The translations under genes and the position numbers were made by a program. Source: a virus. From it: a DNA stretch of 64,000 nt. Below are positions 11,956 to 18,664 of the stretch, one piece after another. Every line of letters starts with the position of its first letter. Within the stretch, counting starts at the first letter, position 1. The notes beneath the pieces were generated by a model. It made no database searches. It worked only from the letters and a program-made list of their open reading frames with translations, and had not been told where the DNA came from. Where the stretch lies: positions 1-64,000 of IMG/VR virus record IMGVR_UViG_3300037112_000094. One strand, given 5' to 3'.

Positions 11956-12501
11956 TTACCTAAATTGTAACCTCGTTTCGCCTTCGGAATCAGAAAAAAG
12001 GAACTTTCCCCATTCCTCAACTTCTCTGCCAAGCTGTTTCAAAATGAAGCGGCTTGTAAAGATATTCGCGGGCAGCGGCCTATGGATCAACTTCATTCCA
12101 GCCTCTTCCGGCGTCCGGTTGTTCTTACGTCTATTGCACGGGGAACAGGCAGCAACAAGGTTGTCCCATGACTGCTTACCACCTCTGCTTCTCGGGATCA
12201 CGTGCTCCAGTTCAAGCTCTGCCCCGTTGTTCTTCTTCGCGCCGCAGTACATGCACCTGAAACCGTCGCGAATGAAAATGTTCTTCCTCGAAACCTGCTG
12301 CATCCGGTGCGGGACGTTCCTGTAGTGCCGCAAACGGATGACGGAAGGAAGGTAGATTCCCTTGTGGACTTGGATGCTGGTTGGCACCTCCACCACGGCA
12401 ACGCCCTTGGTTATGAGCGTGAGCGCCTTTCGCGCGCTGACGATTCTCAGCGGCTCATACGACGCGTTAAGTTGTAGTACCGCTCTCCGTATGAGTGCCA
12501 T
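11956..12501 (-). CDS. HNH endonuclease, bacterial type
   Basis: A 181-residue protein beginning with LQLNASYEPLRIVSARKAL. This N-terminal signature belongs to an HNH group common in bacterial chromosomes. The core has CMYCGAKKN, LELEHVIPRSRGGK and CSPCNRRKNNRTPEEAGM. This group is usually not a homing-intron enzyme, so it may be a host-derived nuclease. GGGGATTCC precedes ATG 12501. It ends 3 bp before the GIY-YIG start. Confidence 0.9.
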   Translation of the reverse strand: MALIRRAVLQLNASYEPLRIVSARKALTLITKGVAVVEVPTSIQVHKGIYLPSVIRLRHYRNVPHRMQQVSRKNIFIRDGFRCMYCGAKKNNGAELELEHVIPRSRGGKQSWDNLVAACSPCNRRKNNRTPEEAGMKLIHRPLPANIFTSRFILKQLGREVEEWGKFLFSDSEGETRLQFR

Positions 12502-12534
12502 GGAATCCCCTTTCTTCTACCTCTCGTCAATCTG

Positions 12535-12609
12535 TGGAGCACCGTCCCGGAATCGAACCGGGGCTTCGACGTTACGAGGGTCGTGTTGTGCCGACTCAAC
12601 TAACGGTGC
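12535..12609 (-). tRNA. tRNA-Thr(CGT)
   Basis: The acceptor GCACCGT/ACGGTGC carries T73 and CCA. The D arm is GTTG/CAAC and the anticodon loop CTCGTAA (CGT), with a C-C mismatch closing it. The T loop is TTCGATT. Confidence 0.88.
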
Positions 12610-12688
12610 TCGAAATCCTTTCGCCAACCGTGCGAAAACATGCTGCATGTCGGCGTTCAAATCGATCTTCATTCTTCTTCCTCCAAAG

Positions 12689-12762
12689 TGGAGCGGGGTA
12701 TCGGGTTCGAACCGATGCGCAAAGTGTGGCACACTTCGATGCTACCGCTACATCAACCCCGC
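12689..12762 (-). tRNA. tRNA-Gly(GCC)
   Basis: The acceptor GCGGGGT/ACCCCGC carries T73 and CCA. The anticodon stem GAAGT/ACTTT closes loop GTGCCAC (GCC). The T arm ATCGG TTCGAAC CCGAT is canonical. Confidence 0.88.
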
Positions 12763-12763
12763 G

Positions 12764-12837
12764 TGGCACCCGGTGGGAGAATCGAACTCCCGTGTTGGGT
12801 TCCAAAGGCCCACGTCCTGCCACTGAACGAACCGGGA
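12764..12837 (-). tRNA. tRNA-Gln(TTG)
   Basis: The acceptor TCCCGGT/ACCGGGT has an unpaired U1-U72 (weak 1-72 pairs are typical for Gln), with G73 and CCA. The anticodon loop is CTTTGGA (TTG). The T loop is TTCGATT. Confidence 0.88.
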
Positions 12838-12849
12838 ACAACTCAAACT

Positions 12850-12925
12850 TGGCTGGCTCTCCGGGACTCGAACCCAGATCATTCGCTCCAGAGGCGAAGG
12901 TCCTCAACCATTGAACGAAGAGCCA
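12850..12925 (-). tRNA. tRNA-Gln(CTG)
   Basis: The acceptor TGGCTCT/AGAGCCA carries G73 and CCA. The anticodon stem TTCGC/GCGAA closes loop CTCTGGA (CTG). The T loop is TTCGAGT. Confidence 0.9.
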
Positions 12926-12935
12926 ACTTCTAAAC

Positions 12936-13010
12936 TGGCTCAAGGGGTGGGAGTCGGACCCACAACGACACGGTTAACAGCCGTGGGCTCTACCATTGAG
13001 CTACCCTTGA
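12936..13010 (-). tRNA. tRNA-Asn(GTT)
   Basis: The acceptor TCAAGGG/CCCTTGA carries G73 and CCA. The D arm is GCTC/GAGC. The anticodon stem CACGG/CCGTG closes loop CTGTTAA (GTT). The T loop is TCCGACT. Confidence 0.9.
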
Positions 13011-13028
13011 ACATCCCCACAAACGAGA

Positions 13029-13056
13029 ACCCCCAGTTCCTTTCGGTTCTGGGGGT
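13029..13056 (-). terminator. Strong hairpin before the Thr-Asn tRNA block
   Basis: The stem ACCCCCAG/CTGGGGGT with a small upper stem and a TTTC loop can act on either strand. On minus it is followed by TTCTCGTTTG, on plus by CTCAAGTTTTT. Like the hairpins at 2064 and 19024 it lies immediately upstream of a tRNA block. Confidence 0.55.
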
Positions 13057-13225
13057 CTCAAGTTTTTCCATCTGTGTTAGGAAAAAATCTGTCTGAGACC
13101 CCTAGTCCGCACCGCCGCTATTACCGGCTGGTTGCGTCGGCTGTGTCGCTGCGTTATGGAATCGGGTTCTCACGTTTTCCACGATATAATCAATCAGGAA
13201 AACTGTCAAGAGGTTTTTGAAAAAA

Positions 13226-13930
13226 ATGGCCCGCGTTCACCTACTCGTCAAAGCAGCGGTTGAGCGTGGAAGCATTACAATCGCGCTCTTATGCGAAGAA
13301 TGTGGGGCACAGCGACGGCTTGTCGCCCACCACGACGATTATGCAAGACCACTAGATGTGCGTTGGCTTTGCTTATTTTGTCACAGCAAGTGGCACGTTG
13401 ATAATGGGCCGGGATTAAACAGAGAGTTGGCAGGATTCTACGATCTTGGGGCCTCCATACCACCCAAACCTGCCGATCCGCGCAGAGAGGAAATGAAAGT
13501 CCTCCGTAGGGATGGTTGGACACTGCAAAAAATTGGGAATAAATACGGTTTTACAAGAGAATATGTGCGCCAGATTGTCGGTTCATCTTCCGCTCGTCAA
13601 TCTAATTCAGAGAAGATTCGAGCCAACATCCTTGAAATAGAATCGCTGCGAAATGACGGGAAAACGGTGAGGCAAATAGCCGGATTGCTTGGCTTCTCTT
13701 GTGATGCTCTCTCGCGGGCATCCTTGCCTCCACGAGTAAAACCAAAGCCAATACATGGTGTCACCACGACCTATACCTATCACAGATGTAGATGCGATCT
13801 CTGTCGCGAAGCTAACGCCAAACGAACAAGCGAGCGAACTCGCGCCATTCGGATGAAAGGGCTGTGTGTCGCCTGCAAAAGCCCATCAACCACATGGCAT
13901 TGCGATGAATGTAATCTAAAGTACCTTTAA
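13226..13930 (+). CDS. HNH-like zinc protein with HTH repeats
   Basis: A 234-residue protein. Residues 22-60 contain CEECG, VAHHDDYARPLD and CLFCHSKWH, an HNH/zinc-finger pattern common in phage proteins. Two helix-turn-helix segments follow (WTLQKIGNKYGFTREYVRQI; TVRQIAGLLGFSCDALSR). The C-terminus has two more Cys pairs. It is probably a mobile nuclease or regulator. A TTG start at 13217 is better spaced from AAGAGG than ATG 13226. A TATAAT at 13185-13190 may be its -10 box. Confidence 0.75.
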   Translation: MARVHLLVKAAVERGSITIALLCEECGAQRRLVAHHDDYARPLDVRWLCLFCHSKWHVDNGPGLNRELAGFYDLGASIPPKPADPRREEMKVLRRDGWTLQKIGNKYGFTREYVRQIVGSSSARQSNSEKIRANILEIESLRNDGKTVRQIAGLLGFSCDALSRASLPPRVKPKPIHGVTTTYTYHRCRCDLCREANAKRTSERTRAIRMKGLCVACKSPSTTWHCDECNLKYL

Positions 13931-13946
13931 TCACTTCATCGGTTTA

Positions 13947-14180
13947 TCACTTTTTTGGGATGCGCTTGCGGGCCACGGCCTTCTGCTCGCCGGGGCGCGG
14001 CGGCTGTTGCTTGCCGTAGTAGTACCACGAGGTCGCGAGGGGGGGCTTGCCCCTGCTGGTTTTCATGGTGGAGGATTTTCCGGGAACCGGAAGCTTATTG
14101 ATGAAATCCTCAGCGCCCTGCAACTTGTCAGACCAGCCCTTGACAAGGTCGATGATCGGCTGAAAGGCGGTACTTGCCAT
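13947..14180 (-). CDS. Hypothetical basic protein
   Basis: A 77-residue protein (MASTAFQPIIDLVKGWSD...) ending in a basic tail AVARKRIPKK. No domain is recognised. The start is uncertain: ATG 14180 lacks a clear SD. An ATG at 14282 would add 34 residues but would overlap the promoter and start of the divergent regulator gene, so I prefer 14180. Confidence 0.5.
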   Translation of the reverse strand: MASTAFQPIIDLVKGWSDKLQGAEDFINKLPVPGKSSTMKTSRGKPPLATSWYYYGKQQPPRPGEQKAVARKRIPKK

Positions 14181-14242
14181 ACCAGAACGGTAGCGCCTCG
14201 CGGGCCGGTAGTCAATAAATTCTTCATCTGCGGTGTCCTTCT

Positions 14243-14270
14243 TGACAAATACGCAAATCCGCGTATTCTC
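14243..14270 (+). promoter_or_regulatory. Promoter with embedded operator for the XRE gene
   Basis: TTGACA (14243-14248), a 16-nt spacer and TATTCT (14265-14270). The spacer holds a perfect 7-bp inverted repeat AATACGC-N6-GCGTATT (14249-14268). A repressor bound there would block RNA polymerase. The -10 ends 7 nt before ATG 14278, so the mRNA should be leaderless. Confidence 0.7.
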
Positions 14271-14277
14271 GAATTTA

Positions 14278-14597
14278 TGCACACGGTGACGAACATCGAT
14301 GGCCTCCTCGAAATCATGAAGACGCTTCAGGGCGAGAAAAGCCAGAAGGACTTTGCCCAGACATTGGGCGTGTCGCCGTCCTACCTCAATGACGTTTACA
14401 ATCGCCGCCGTGAACCGGGCAGGAGTATCACTGAATCTCTCGGGGTCAGCGCGACTATGACGTACACGGTCCCAGAAAACATTTCAACCACAGCCGCGAC
14501 GATCTCGCGAGGAGAAATCCATGGCCAAGTCCACAAAGAAAACCAAAAAAGAATCAAAGCCAAAGGGCAAAGAAAATCGCGGAAGCGTTCTGATTAA
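14278..14597 (+). CDS. XRE-family regulator
   Basis: A 106-residue protein. Residues 10-55 form a Cro/C1-type helix-turn-helix (KSQKDFAQTLGVSPSYLNDVYNRRREPG). The C-terminal half is Lys/Arg-rich and overlaps the next gene in another frame by 77 nt, so the true C-terminus may have been altered by rearrangement. The palindromic operator in its own promoter suggests autoregulation. Initiation at ATG 14278 appears leaderless, because no SD is present and the -10 lies 7 nt upstream. Confidence 0.8.
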
Positions 14598-14832
14598 CTT
14601 TGTTCTCGACAAATCTGGCTCAATGGGAAGTTGTGTCGACGACACCATCGGCGGCTTCAACACCTACATCAAGAAGCTCCGGGAAGACAAAAAGTCCACC
14701 TACAAGTTCAGCCTGACGTTGTTCGACACGCGGTTCGAAGAACGGTTCGTCTCGGTTGACCTTAAAGACGTTCCCGACCTCAACACAAAGAACTACGTTC
14801 CGGGCGGCGGAGGATTCACACCTCCTGCATAG
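14521..14832 (+). pseudogene. Truncated vWA-domain protein
   Basis: ATG 14521 follows GAGGAGAAATCC. The product begins like a complete vWA protein, with the first MIDAS motif (FVLDKSGSMGS), the GGFNTYIKKLRE helix and a YVPGGG turn. It then diverges to GFTPPA and stops, where a TPLYDAI-like MIDAS threonine motif would be expected. The remaining half of the fold is missing. The break lies 18 bp before a tRNA gene, which suggests a deletion or recombination that joined the two. Confidence 0.75.
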
Positions 14833-15259
14833 TCGAGCTATCCGCCCGTTGGTACGCGCCCAAGGATTCGAACCTCGGACCTCCGTCAGACTGCAACGGC
14901 GCTCTGACCACTGAGCTAGGCGCGTATGTCAAATTGTTTTCGTTCCAAAGCTTGTAGTTCTGGAGCACCGCGCGCTGATCCTCGTCGAGAGGAATCGTCG
15001 CGACCGCAGTGAGTCCCAGATCGTCATCGCTCTCGTGGAACTCCGAGAACTCGATGCGATTCAGCTTGAGCTTCTGGATTACCTTGTGAAGCGCTTTTTT
15101 GTCGGGAACGCCTATGAGCACGATGGAAGGCGTAGAAGGATCGGCGCTCTGGGTGAGCGTGTAAGCCATATCAAATGTCGCGTGGTTCGTCTGCACGATC
15201 TGTGCAGCGATGGGGAGGTCTTGCCGAACGAAGAGGTAAAAGTACGTCTTGGAATCGAT
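14816..15259 (-). CDS. PTH2-like (peptidyl-tRNA hydrolase 2 fold) protein
   Basis: The frame contains FVRQDLPIAAQIVQTNHATF near its start, matching the VRxDL...AAQ...HA signature of PTH2. It continues with IVLIGVPDKKALHKVIQKL and LGLTAVATIPLDEDQR, equivalent to the PTH2 ELTAIAT segment. The family frees tRNA from stalled peptidyl-tRNA. The N-terminus is problematic. The only upstream ATG (15268) is followed by ACG TAG, and the domain begins right after that TAG; a GTG at 15196 would cut into the fold. The 3' end reads through the whole tRNA at 14850. The gene may be decayed or may use a rare start. Confidence 0.6.
   Translation of the reverse strand: MDSKTYFYLFVRQDLPIAAQIVQTNHATFDMAYTLTQSADPSTPSIVLIGVPDKKALHKVIQKLKLNRIEFSEFHESDDDLGLTAVATIPLDEDQRAVLQNYKLWNENNLTYAPSSVVRAPLQSDGGPRFESLGAYQRADSSTMQEV
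14850..14925 (-). tRNA. tRNA with C33, anticodon read as AGT
   Basis: The acceptor ACGCGCC/GGCGCGT is perfect, with A73 and CCA. The D arm is GCTC/GAGC and the T arm CGAGG TTCGAAT CCTTG. The anticodon stem CCGTT/GACGG closes loop GCAGTCT, giving AGT (Thr) with C33. A shifted loop TTGCAGT would read GCA with normal U33 but leaves only 3 stem pairs. The identity is uncertain. The gene lies inside the 3' end of the PTH2-like frame. Confidence 0.65.
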
Positions 15260-15310
15260 CTACGTCATATTCAGCATAGTGAAGGAAAGCGCAGAATTTG
15301 TCAAGAGGTT

Positions 15311-15868
15311 TTACAGATTATTTTTTCCCTTTCGATATCTGCCGAACCCATCCCAGTCTCCAAAAGCCCCAGATTCTCGGATTTTTCTCACCTGTGGAAC
15401 CAGCATCATCCATGCCGCATAGGGCATATCTCTCCGGAGATAATTACAGCGCCCACAGCACGCTACGACGTTATTCTGAGAGTGGCCCAACGCATTGTCG
15501 ATGCGATCTAAGCCGACGCGTATTCTTATCTCCCCACAATAAGAGCAACCATCTTTTATGGATTCTTTCACGAACTCAATCGTGAGGTCACAAACAAATC
15601 CTTTTTTCTTATCTGATCGCCGACAGTCAACGACTATCACACGCGGTATCTGCTCTCGATCTGTTCTTTCGCGCCTTTGGCGAATCATCGCTGACAACCT
15701 TATCGTTTCTGTTCTTCCACGCGACCGCCGCCAAATTTGTTTACGTTTAGTATCACAGCTTCGACAAATATATTTCGGATACTGTCTCCCGCCTACGAGG
15801 CGCAGCGCAAATGTGACCTCTGGCTCAGACTTACCACATTTGTTGCAAATTGAGGAGTCACCGTTCAT
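15311..15868 (-). CDS. HNH endonuclease
   Basis: A 185-residue protein. The N-terminal CNKCGK...CRSC zinc ribbon is followed by a basic region and a C-terminal HNH core: CSYCGEIRIRVGLDRID, NNVVACCGRCNYLRRDMPYAAWMML. The LDRIDN and CGRCNYLRRDM block is typical of phage free-standing HNH enzymes. It begins 4 bp after the tRNA-Glu(TTC) CCA end. Initiation may rely on the upstream tRNA transcript, since no good SD is present. Confidence 0.88.
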   Translation of the reverse strand: MNGDSSICNKCGKSEPEVTFALRLVGGRQYPKYICRSCDTKRKQIWRRSRGRTETIRLSAMIRQRRERTDREQIPRVIVVDCRRSDKKKGFVCDLTIEFVKESIKDGCSYCGEIRIRVGLDRIDNALGHSQNNVVACCGRCNYLRRDMPYAAWMMLVPQVRKIRESGAFGDWDGFGRYRKGKNNL

Positions 15869-15871
15869 ATA

Positions 15872-15951
15872 TGGTGGGGCAGACGGGATTCGAACCCGCG
15901 AACTCCTGAGTGAAAGTCAGGTGAAAGATTCCAGACACCTTCTACTACCCC
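15872..15951 (-). tRNA. tRNA-Glu(TTC)
   Basis: The acceptor GGGGTAG/CTGCCCC carries A73 and CCA. The anticodon stem CCTGA/TCAGG closes loop CTTTCAC (TTC). The T arm GCGGG TTCGAAT CCCGT is canonical. The D loop is enlarged. Confidence 0.88.
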
Positions 15952-15957
15952 ACAGCT

Positions 15958-16035
15958 TGGCGTCCCGTAGCGGATTTGAACCGCCGTTTTGACCTTGAGA
16001 GGGTCACGTCCTTGGCCAGACTAGACGAACAGGAC
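15958..16035 (-). tRNA. tRNA-Glu(CTC)
   Basis: The acceptor GTCCTGT/ACGGGAC carries G73 (Glu-like) and CCA. The anticodon stem TGACC/GGTCA closes loop CTCTCAA (CTC). The T loop is TTCAAAT. Confidence 0.9.
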
Positions 16036-16039
16036 AAGA

Positions 16040-16114
16040 TGGCGCGAGCGACGGGAGTTGAACCCGCTTGAACTGCATAGACAGTGCAGTACCTGACCGT
16101 TAGGATACGCCCGC
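16040..16114 (-). tRNA. tRNA-Asp(GTC)
   Basis: The acceptor GCGGGCG/CGCTCGC carries G73 (Asp-like) and CCA. The anticodon stem CTGCA/TGCAG closes loop CTGTCTA (GTC). The T loop is TTCAACT. Confidence 0.9.
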
Positions 16115-16120
16115 AAAAAA

Positions 16121-16197
16121 TGGTTGCGAGGGAGGGATTCGAACCCTCGATCTCCAGCTTATGAGGCTGGCGAGATAGACCGCTTCTCCACCACGCG
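16121..16197 (-). tRNA. tRNA-fMet-like (CAT) with C1-A72 mismatch
   Basis: The acceptor CGCGTGG/CCTCGCA has C1 opposite A72, the bacterial initiator signature, plus A73 and CCA. The anticodon stem CCAGC/GCTGG closes loop CTCATAA (CAT). The three G-C pairs usual at 29-31/39-41 of initiators are not all present, so initiator function is likely but not certain. Confidence 0.8.
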
Positions 16198-16235
16198 CTA
16201 TTTACAGTACCACGGAACCTGCGCGCGTGCAAGAA

Positions 16236-16721
16236 TTACTCTGACGGGCACTGTGGCAGGGTAGCCAGATCATCTGTCAATCGAGTGTGGACCCCGTACA
16301 TACTCAGATCGATGTGCGACGTCGGCCAGTCATTGAGAATCCGATTCAAAGCACCAACCCATGCCGCATCTTCCGTGTCATAGTAGTGCTTATTTTCACT
16401 CACAACAAGGGCGTGCTTATGTTGTGGGTTGCATGGTTCCCCGAGAATCACATGACCGACGTTGTTGAGCATGATCGCATGTGCAAGTGGGAAATCATCT
16501 CTGACCCGGCTGGCCGCAGACATGCCCTTGCGCTGGCGAACTAACTGCTGATCGCAAACGTGTGGGAACCACTCTGTGTTTGGGTAGATCGGACCTTCTG
16601 GGTTGGTGAACGCGTTTCCGCCCCACTCTGTTCCCATCTTGACGATGAAAACGCCGCAATTTTCGCATGTGTGGGGGCCATAGTAAACGATCTTCGAGTT
16701 ACGGAAGCTGATGGGGTTCAT
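16236..16721 (-). CDS. Hypothetical phage protein with CxxC
   Basis: A 161-residue protein starting at ATG 16721 behind AGGAGAAAATCA. It has one zinc-type CENCG pair near residue 19, then HVCDQQLVRQRKG and a mixed alpha/beta C-terminal half (HALVVSENKHYYDTEDAAWVGALN). There is no signal or membrane segment. I do not recognise the family. Confidence 0.75.
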   Translation of the reverse strand: MNPISFRNSKIVYYGPHTCENCGVFIVKMGTEWGGNAFTNPEGPIYPNTEWFPHVCDQQLVRQRKGMSAASRVRDDFPLAHAIMLNNVGHVILGEPCNPQHKHALVVSENKHYYDTEDAAWVGALNRILNDWPTSHIDLSMYGVHTRLTDDLATLPQCPSE

Positions 16722-16781
16722 TGATTTTCTCCTGCGTAAGTATTTCCGTGTTGCCACGGAATGACAGGAGTGTAGCATAAA

Positions 16782-17165
16782 TCAAATTAGCTTTCTAAAT
16801 GCATCTGCGGCATAGAGGCGGTCGATCTCCTTCTTGAACCCATCTCCGTGACTGTGATCGTTGAAGTTCGCAATTCGATAAAGGTGCGCCATTTCATGCA
16901 GGAGGGTAATATGCGCAACACAGTAGATGAACGCCAATGGTGGAGAGACAACTATCTTGTAGCCTCTTCGAAGAGTATCAAGTTGGCCACACGGATGGTT
17001 CTGCCACACAGTTGTGTCACGTATGTGCCGGAAAACTGTTTTCACGTTCTCTGGAATCCAAAGGCCACGCTTTATCCAGTATTTCTTCCTCATTCTCACG
17101 AAGTTATTCTGGAGATCGTCATCGTCCATCGGGGACCACGTCGTCTGAAACCGATACGTTCGCAT
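16782..17165 (-). CDS. SprT-like zinc metallopeptidase
   Basis: A 127-residue minimal zincin. The core ITLLHEMAHLYRIANFNDHSHGDGFKKEI gives HExxH plus a third His about 10 residues later and the downstream GxxF typical of SprT/Spartan proteins. SprT-like domains often act on DNA-bound or damaged proteins, but phage members are uncharacterised. TATACT lies 7 nt before ATG 17165 and no SD is present, so the transcript is probably leaderless. The tRNA-Tyr CCA end lies 25 bp upstream. Confidence 0.85.
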   Translation of the reverse strand: MRTYRFQTTWSPMDDDDLQNNFVRMRKKYWIKRGLWIPENVKTVFRHIRDTTVWQNHPCGQLDTLRRGYKIVVSPPLAFIYCVAHITLLHEMAHLYRIANFNDHSHGDGFKKEIDRLYAADAFRKLI

Positions 17166-17172
17166 GTGCCAG

Positions 17173-17178
17173 AGTATA
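17173..17178 (-). promoter_or_regulatory. -10 box of the SprT-like gene
   Basis: TATACT is spaced 7 nt from ATG 17165. No good -35 is seen at 17 nt, so this call rests on the -10 and the absence of an SD. Confidence 0.4.
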
Positions 17179-17190
17179 GCGCAGAAATTC

Positions 17191-17281
17191 TGGTGCGTTG
17201 GGCAGGATTTGAACCTGCAGCGTCATCGAAGATGATCCAGATTTACAGTCTGGTAGAGTCCACCGTCTCTCCAGCCAACGC
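17191..17281 (-). tRNA. tRNA-Tyr(GTA)
   Basis: A class II tRNA. The acceptor GCGTTGG/CCAACGC carries A73 and CCA. The anticodon stem CCAGA/TCTGG closes loop CTGTAAA (GTA). A long variable arm and canonical T arm GCAGG TTCAAAT CCTGC follow. Confidence 0.93.
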
Positions 17282-17302
17282 ACGTGGTAAACTTCCGTTC
17301 AG

Positions 17303-17379
17303 GACGGCCTCATGATGCCGCCAAAGGGGGAGTCTGGTACTGCTTCACCGTTGTTGCACGACCTGTCAATCTCCCCCTT
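17303..17379. other. Unassigned structured region between Tyr and Ser tRNAs
   Basis: Two adjacent hairpins. GGACGGCC/GGCGGC with loop tcatgat spans 17303-17322. A long one, AAAGGGGGAG/CTCCCCCTT (17323-17379), has an inner GGT-TGC/GCA-ACC stem. Neither has tRNA consensus and there is no T-run. It may be a relic tRNA or an unrecognised RNA. Confidence 0.3.
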
Positions 17380-17385
17380 ACAAAC

Positions 17386-17475
17386 TGGCGGATGGTGAGG
17401 GATTCGAACCCCCGAGACCCTTCGGTCTACTGGTACTCAAGGCCAGCGCGATCAACCAGACTCTGCCAACCATCC
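17386..17475 (-). tRNA. tRNA-Ser(TGA)
   Basis: Class II. The acceptor GGATGGT/ACCATCC carries G73 and CCA. The anticodon loop is CTTGAGT (TGA). The variable arm is AGACC-GAA-GGGTCT and the T loop TTCGAAT. Confidence 0.9.
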
Positions 17476-17481
17476 AAAACT

Positions 17482-17569
17482 TGGCGGAAGCGGAGCGAGT
17501 CGAACGCTCAACACCCGAAGGTGTGTCCCGCTTCGAACGGGGTGGGCCTGCCAAATGCCCAACGCTTCC
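17482..17569 (-). tRNA. tRNA-Ser(CGA)
   Basis: Class II. The acceptor GGAAGCG/CGCTTCC carries G73 and CCA. The anticodon loop is TTCGAAG (CGA). The variable arm is ACACC-TTC-GGGTGT and the T loop TTCGACT. Confidence 0.9.
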
Positions 17570-17574
17570 AAAAC

Positions 17575-17661
17575 TGGCGGAAGGGACAGGAGTCGAACCT
17601 GCACACGCTTTCACGTGACCCGGTTTCCAGCCGGGGGCGATACCGTTCCGCTCACCCTTCC
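17575..17661 (-). tRNA. tRNA-Ser(GGA)
   Basis: Class II. The acceptor GGAAGGG/CCCTTCC carries G73 and CCA. The anticodon stem CCCGG/CCGGG closes loop CTGGAAA (GGA). The T loop is TTCGACT. Confidence 0.92.
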
Positions 17662-17670
17662 GTAAAAATA

Positions 17671-17756
17671 TGGCGGAGCGCCAGTGAATCGAACACTGTC
17701 AACCTCGCGGTTGTGCGGCTTAGCAAGCCGTTGCATTACCATCCTGCCCGCGCTCC
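17671..17756 (-). tRNA. tRNA-Ser(GCT)
   Basis: Class II. The acceptor GGAGCGC/GCGCTCC carries G73 and CCA. The anticodon loop is TTGCTAA (GCT). The variable arm is CAACC-GCGA-GGTTG and the T loop TTCGATT. Confidence 0.92.
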
Positions 17757-17764
17757 GTAAAACT

Positions 17765-17842
17765 TGGTGCGGATGATCGGCCTCGAACCGATAAGCCTGA
17801 AGGTTTGAGCTTCAGAGGTATTCCGTTTCCCTTCACATCCGC
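17765..17842 (-). tRNA. tRNA-Leu(CAA) with short variable region
   Basis: The acceptor GCGGATG/CATCCGC carries A73 and CCA. The anticodon stem TGAAG/CTTCA closes loop CTCAAAC (CAA). The variable region is only 5 nt (GGCTT), unlike normal class II Leu tRNAs. The T loop is TTCGAGG. Confidence 0.82.
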
Positions 17843-17847
17843 AAACT

Positions 17848-17933
17848 TGGTGCGCGTGGCGAGACTCGAACTCGCAATGGGTGTTACCCCTCCGGTGCCT
17901 AAAACCGGCGCTTTTCCGTTTTGCTACACGCGC
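17848..17933 (-). tRNA. tRNA-Leu(TAG)
   Basis: The acceptor GCGCGTG/CACGCGC carries A73 and CCA. The anticodon stem CCGGT/ACCGG closes loop TTTAGGC (TAG). It has a normal long variable arm with GGGT/ACCC. The T loop is TTCGAGT. Confidence 0.9.
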
Positions 17934-18664
17934 ACATCCTTATTGCCACGACTCCTGCCGAAAACCTTGGGCATCTCCATGCCATATCGCCGAATCCACT
18001 TCCTAACAGCGTTGTCAGAGACTCCGAATTTTTCACCAATCTTTATCATCGGCAACGTTTGCAATAAGGATTGCAATTCTACAGGGCTCGGTCGGTCCAC
18101 TTTTCTCAAACGCGGCTTGTCCCTTGTTCTCCAGTAACCGTCCGAAGACGGGTGCCTGACCTCTCTCCCTTGCCTCTTTGGCCTGAGCTTAGGTGGGAGG
18201 AATTGCTTCGAATCCTTTCTGCGAGAAAATGTAAGAGTTTGGGAATGACAATTGGGGCAAATAAACTCTAGGTTTTCCTCTACATCGTTTTGGAAGTTTC
18301 CATCCTTGTGTTCTATCTCAAGAATCAGTTTCTTTCCACGCCACTCGCGAAGCCCACAAACATAACACTTATATGGCCGTCCAATGTCGAGCAGCGAACG
18401 CACAAGCACCTTTGCTCTCTGCCTTTTCAGGTCTGCATGGTAAACCAAATATGAATCGGCTTCCCTTCGATTCAAACTGGGCTTTCCTAAATGCCAACGC
18501 TTTCCGATGAAGTGGCTTGTGCTGATCCCATATTCCTTAATCCTCTTCGAAACATGGTGAGATGTTCCACCAGCCAGATTTGGTGCTCCGCATTTTCTCA
18601 ATACGTCTGCCATTGAAAAACTTTCTTTCACGGCCTGTTCGAGAATTTCCTTTGTGTACTTCAT
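17924..18664 (-). CDS. HNH endonuclease with HTH ends
   Basis: A 246-residue protein. The N-terminal helix-turn-helix SFSMADVLRKCGAPNL precedes an HNH core with CYVCGLREWRGKKL, LEIEHKDGNFQND and FICPNCHSQTLTF. The C-terminal HTH (IKIGEKFGVSDNAVRKWIRRYG) probably binds target DNA. The last 10 bp of the gene lie in tRNA-Leu(TAG). TATAAT lies 9 nt before ATG 18664 with no SD, and an inverted repeat spans the start codon. Confidence 0.9.
   Translation of the reverse strand: MKYTKEILEQAVKESFSMADVLRKCGAPNLAGGTSHHVSKRIKEYGISTSHFIGKRWHLGKPSLNRREADSYLVYHADLKRQRAKVLVRSLLDIGRPYKCYVCGLREWRGKKLILEIEHKDGNFQNDVEENLEFICPNCHSQTLTFSRRKDSKQFLPPKLRPKRQGREVRHPSSDGYWRTRDKPRLRKVDRPSPVELQSLLQTLPMIKIGEKFGVSDNAVRKWIRRYGMEMPKVFGRSRGNKDVRV

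Noticed and set aside
14816-15268. Reassignment of TAG as a sense codon in this phage
   Set aside because: Several coherent genes end in TAG (for example 5042-5482, 19591-19764 and 52573-53025), and long genes contain no in-frame TAG, so TAG acts as a stop.
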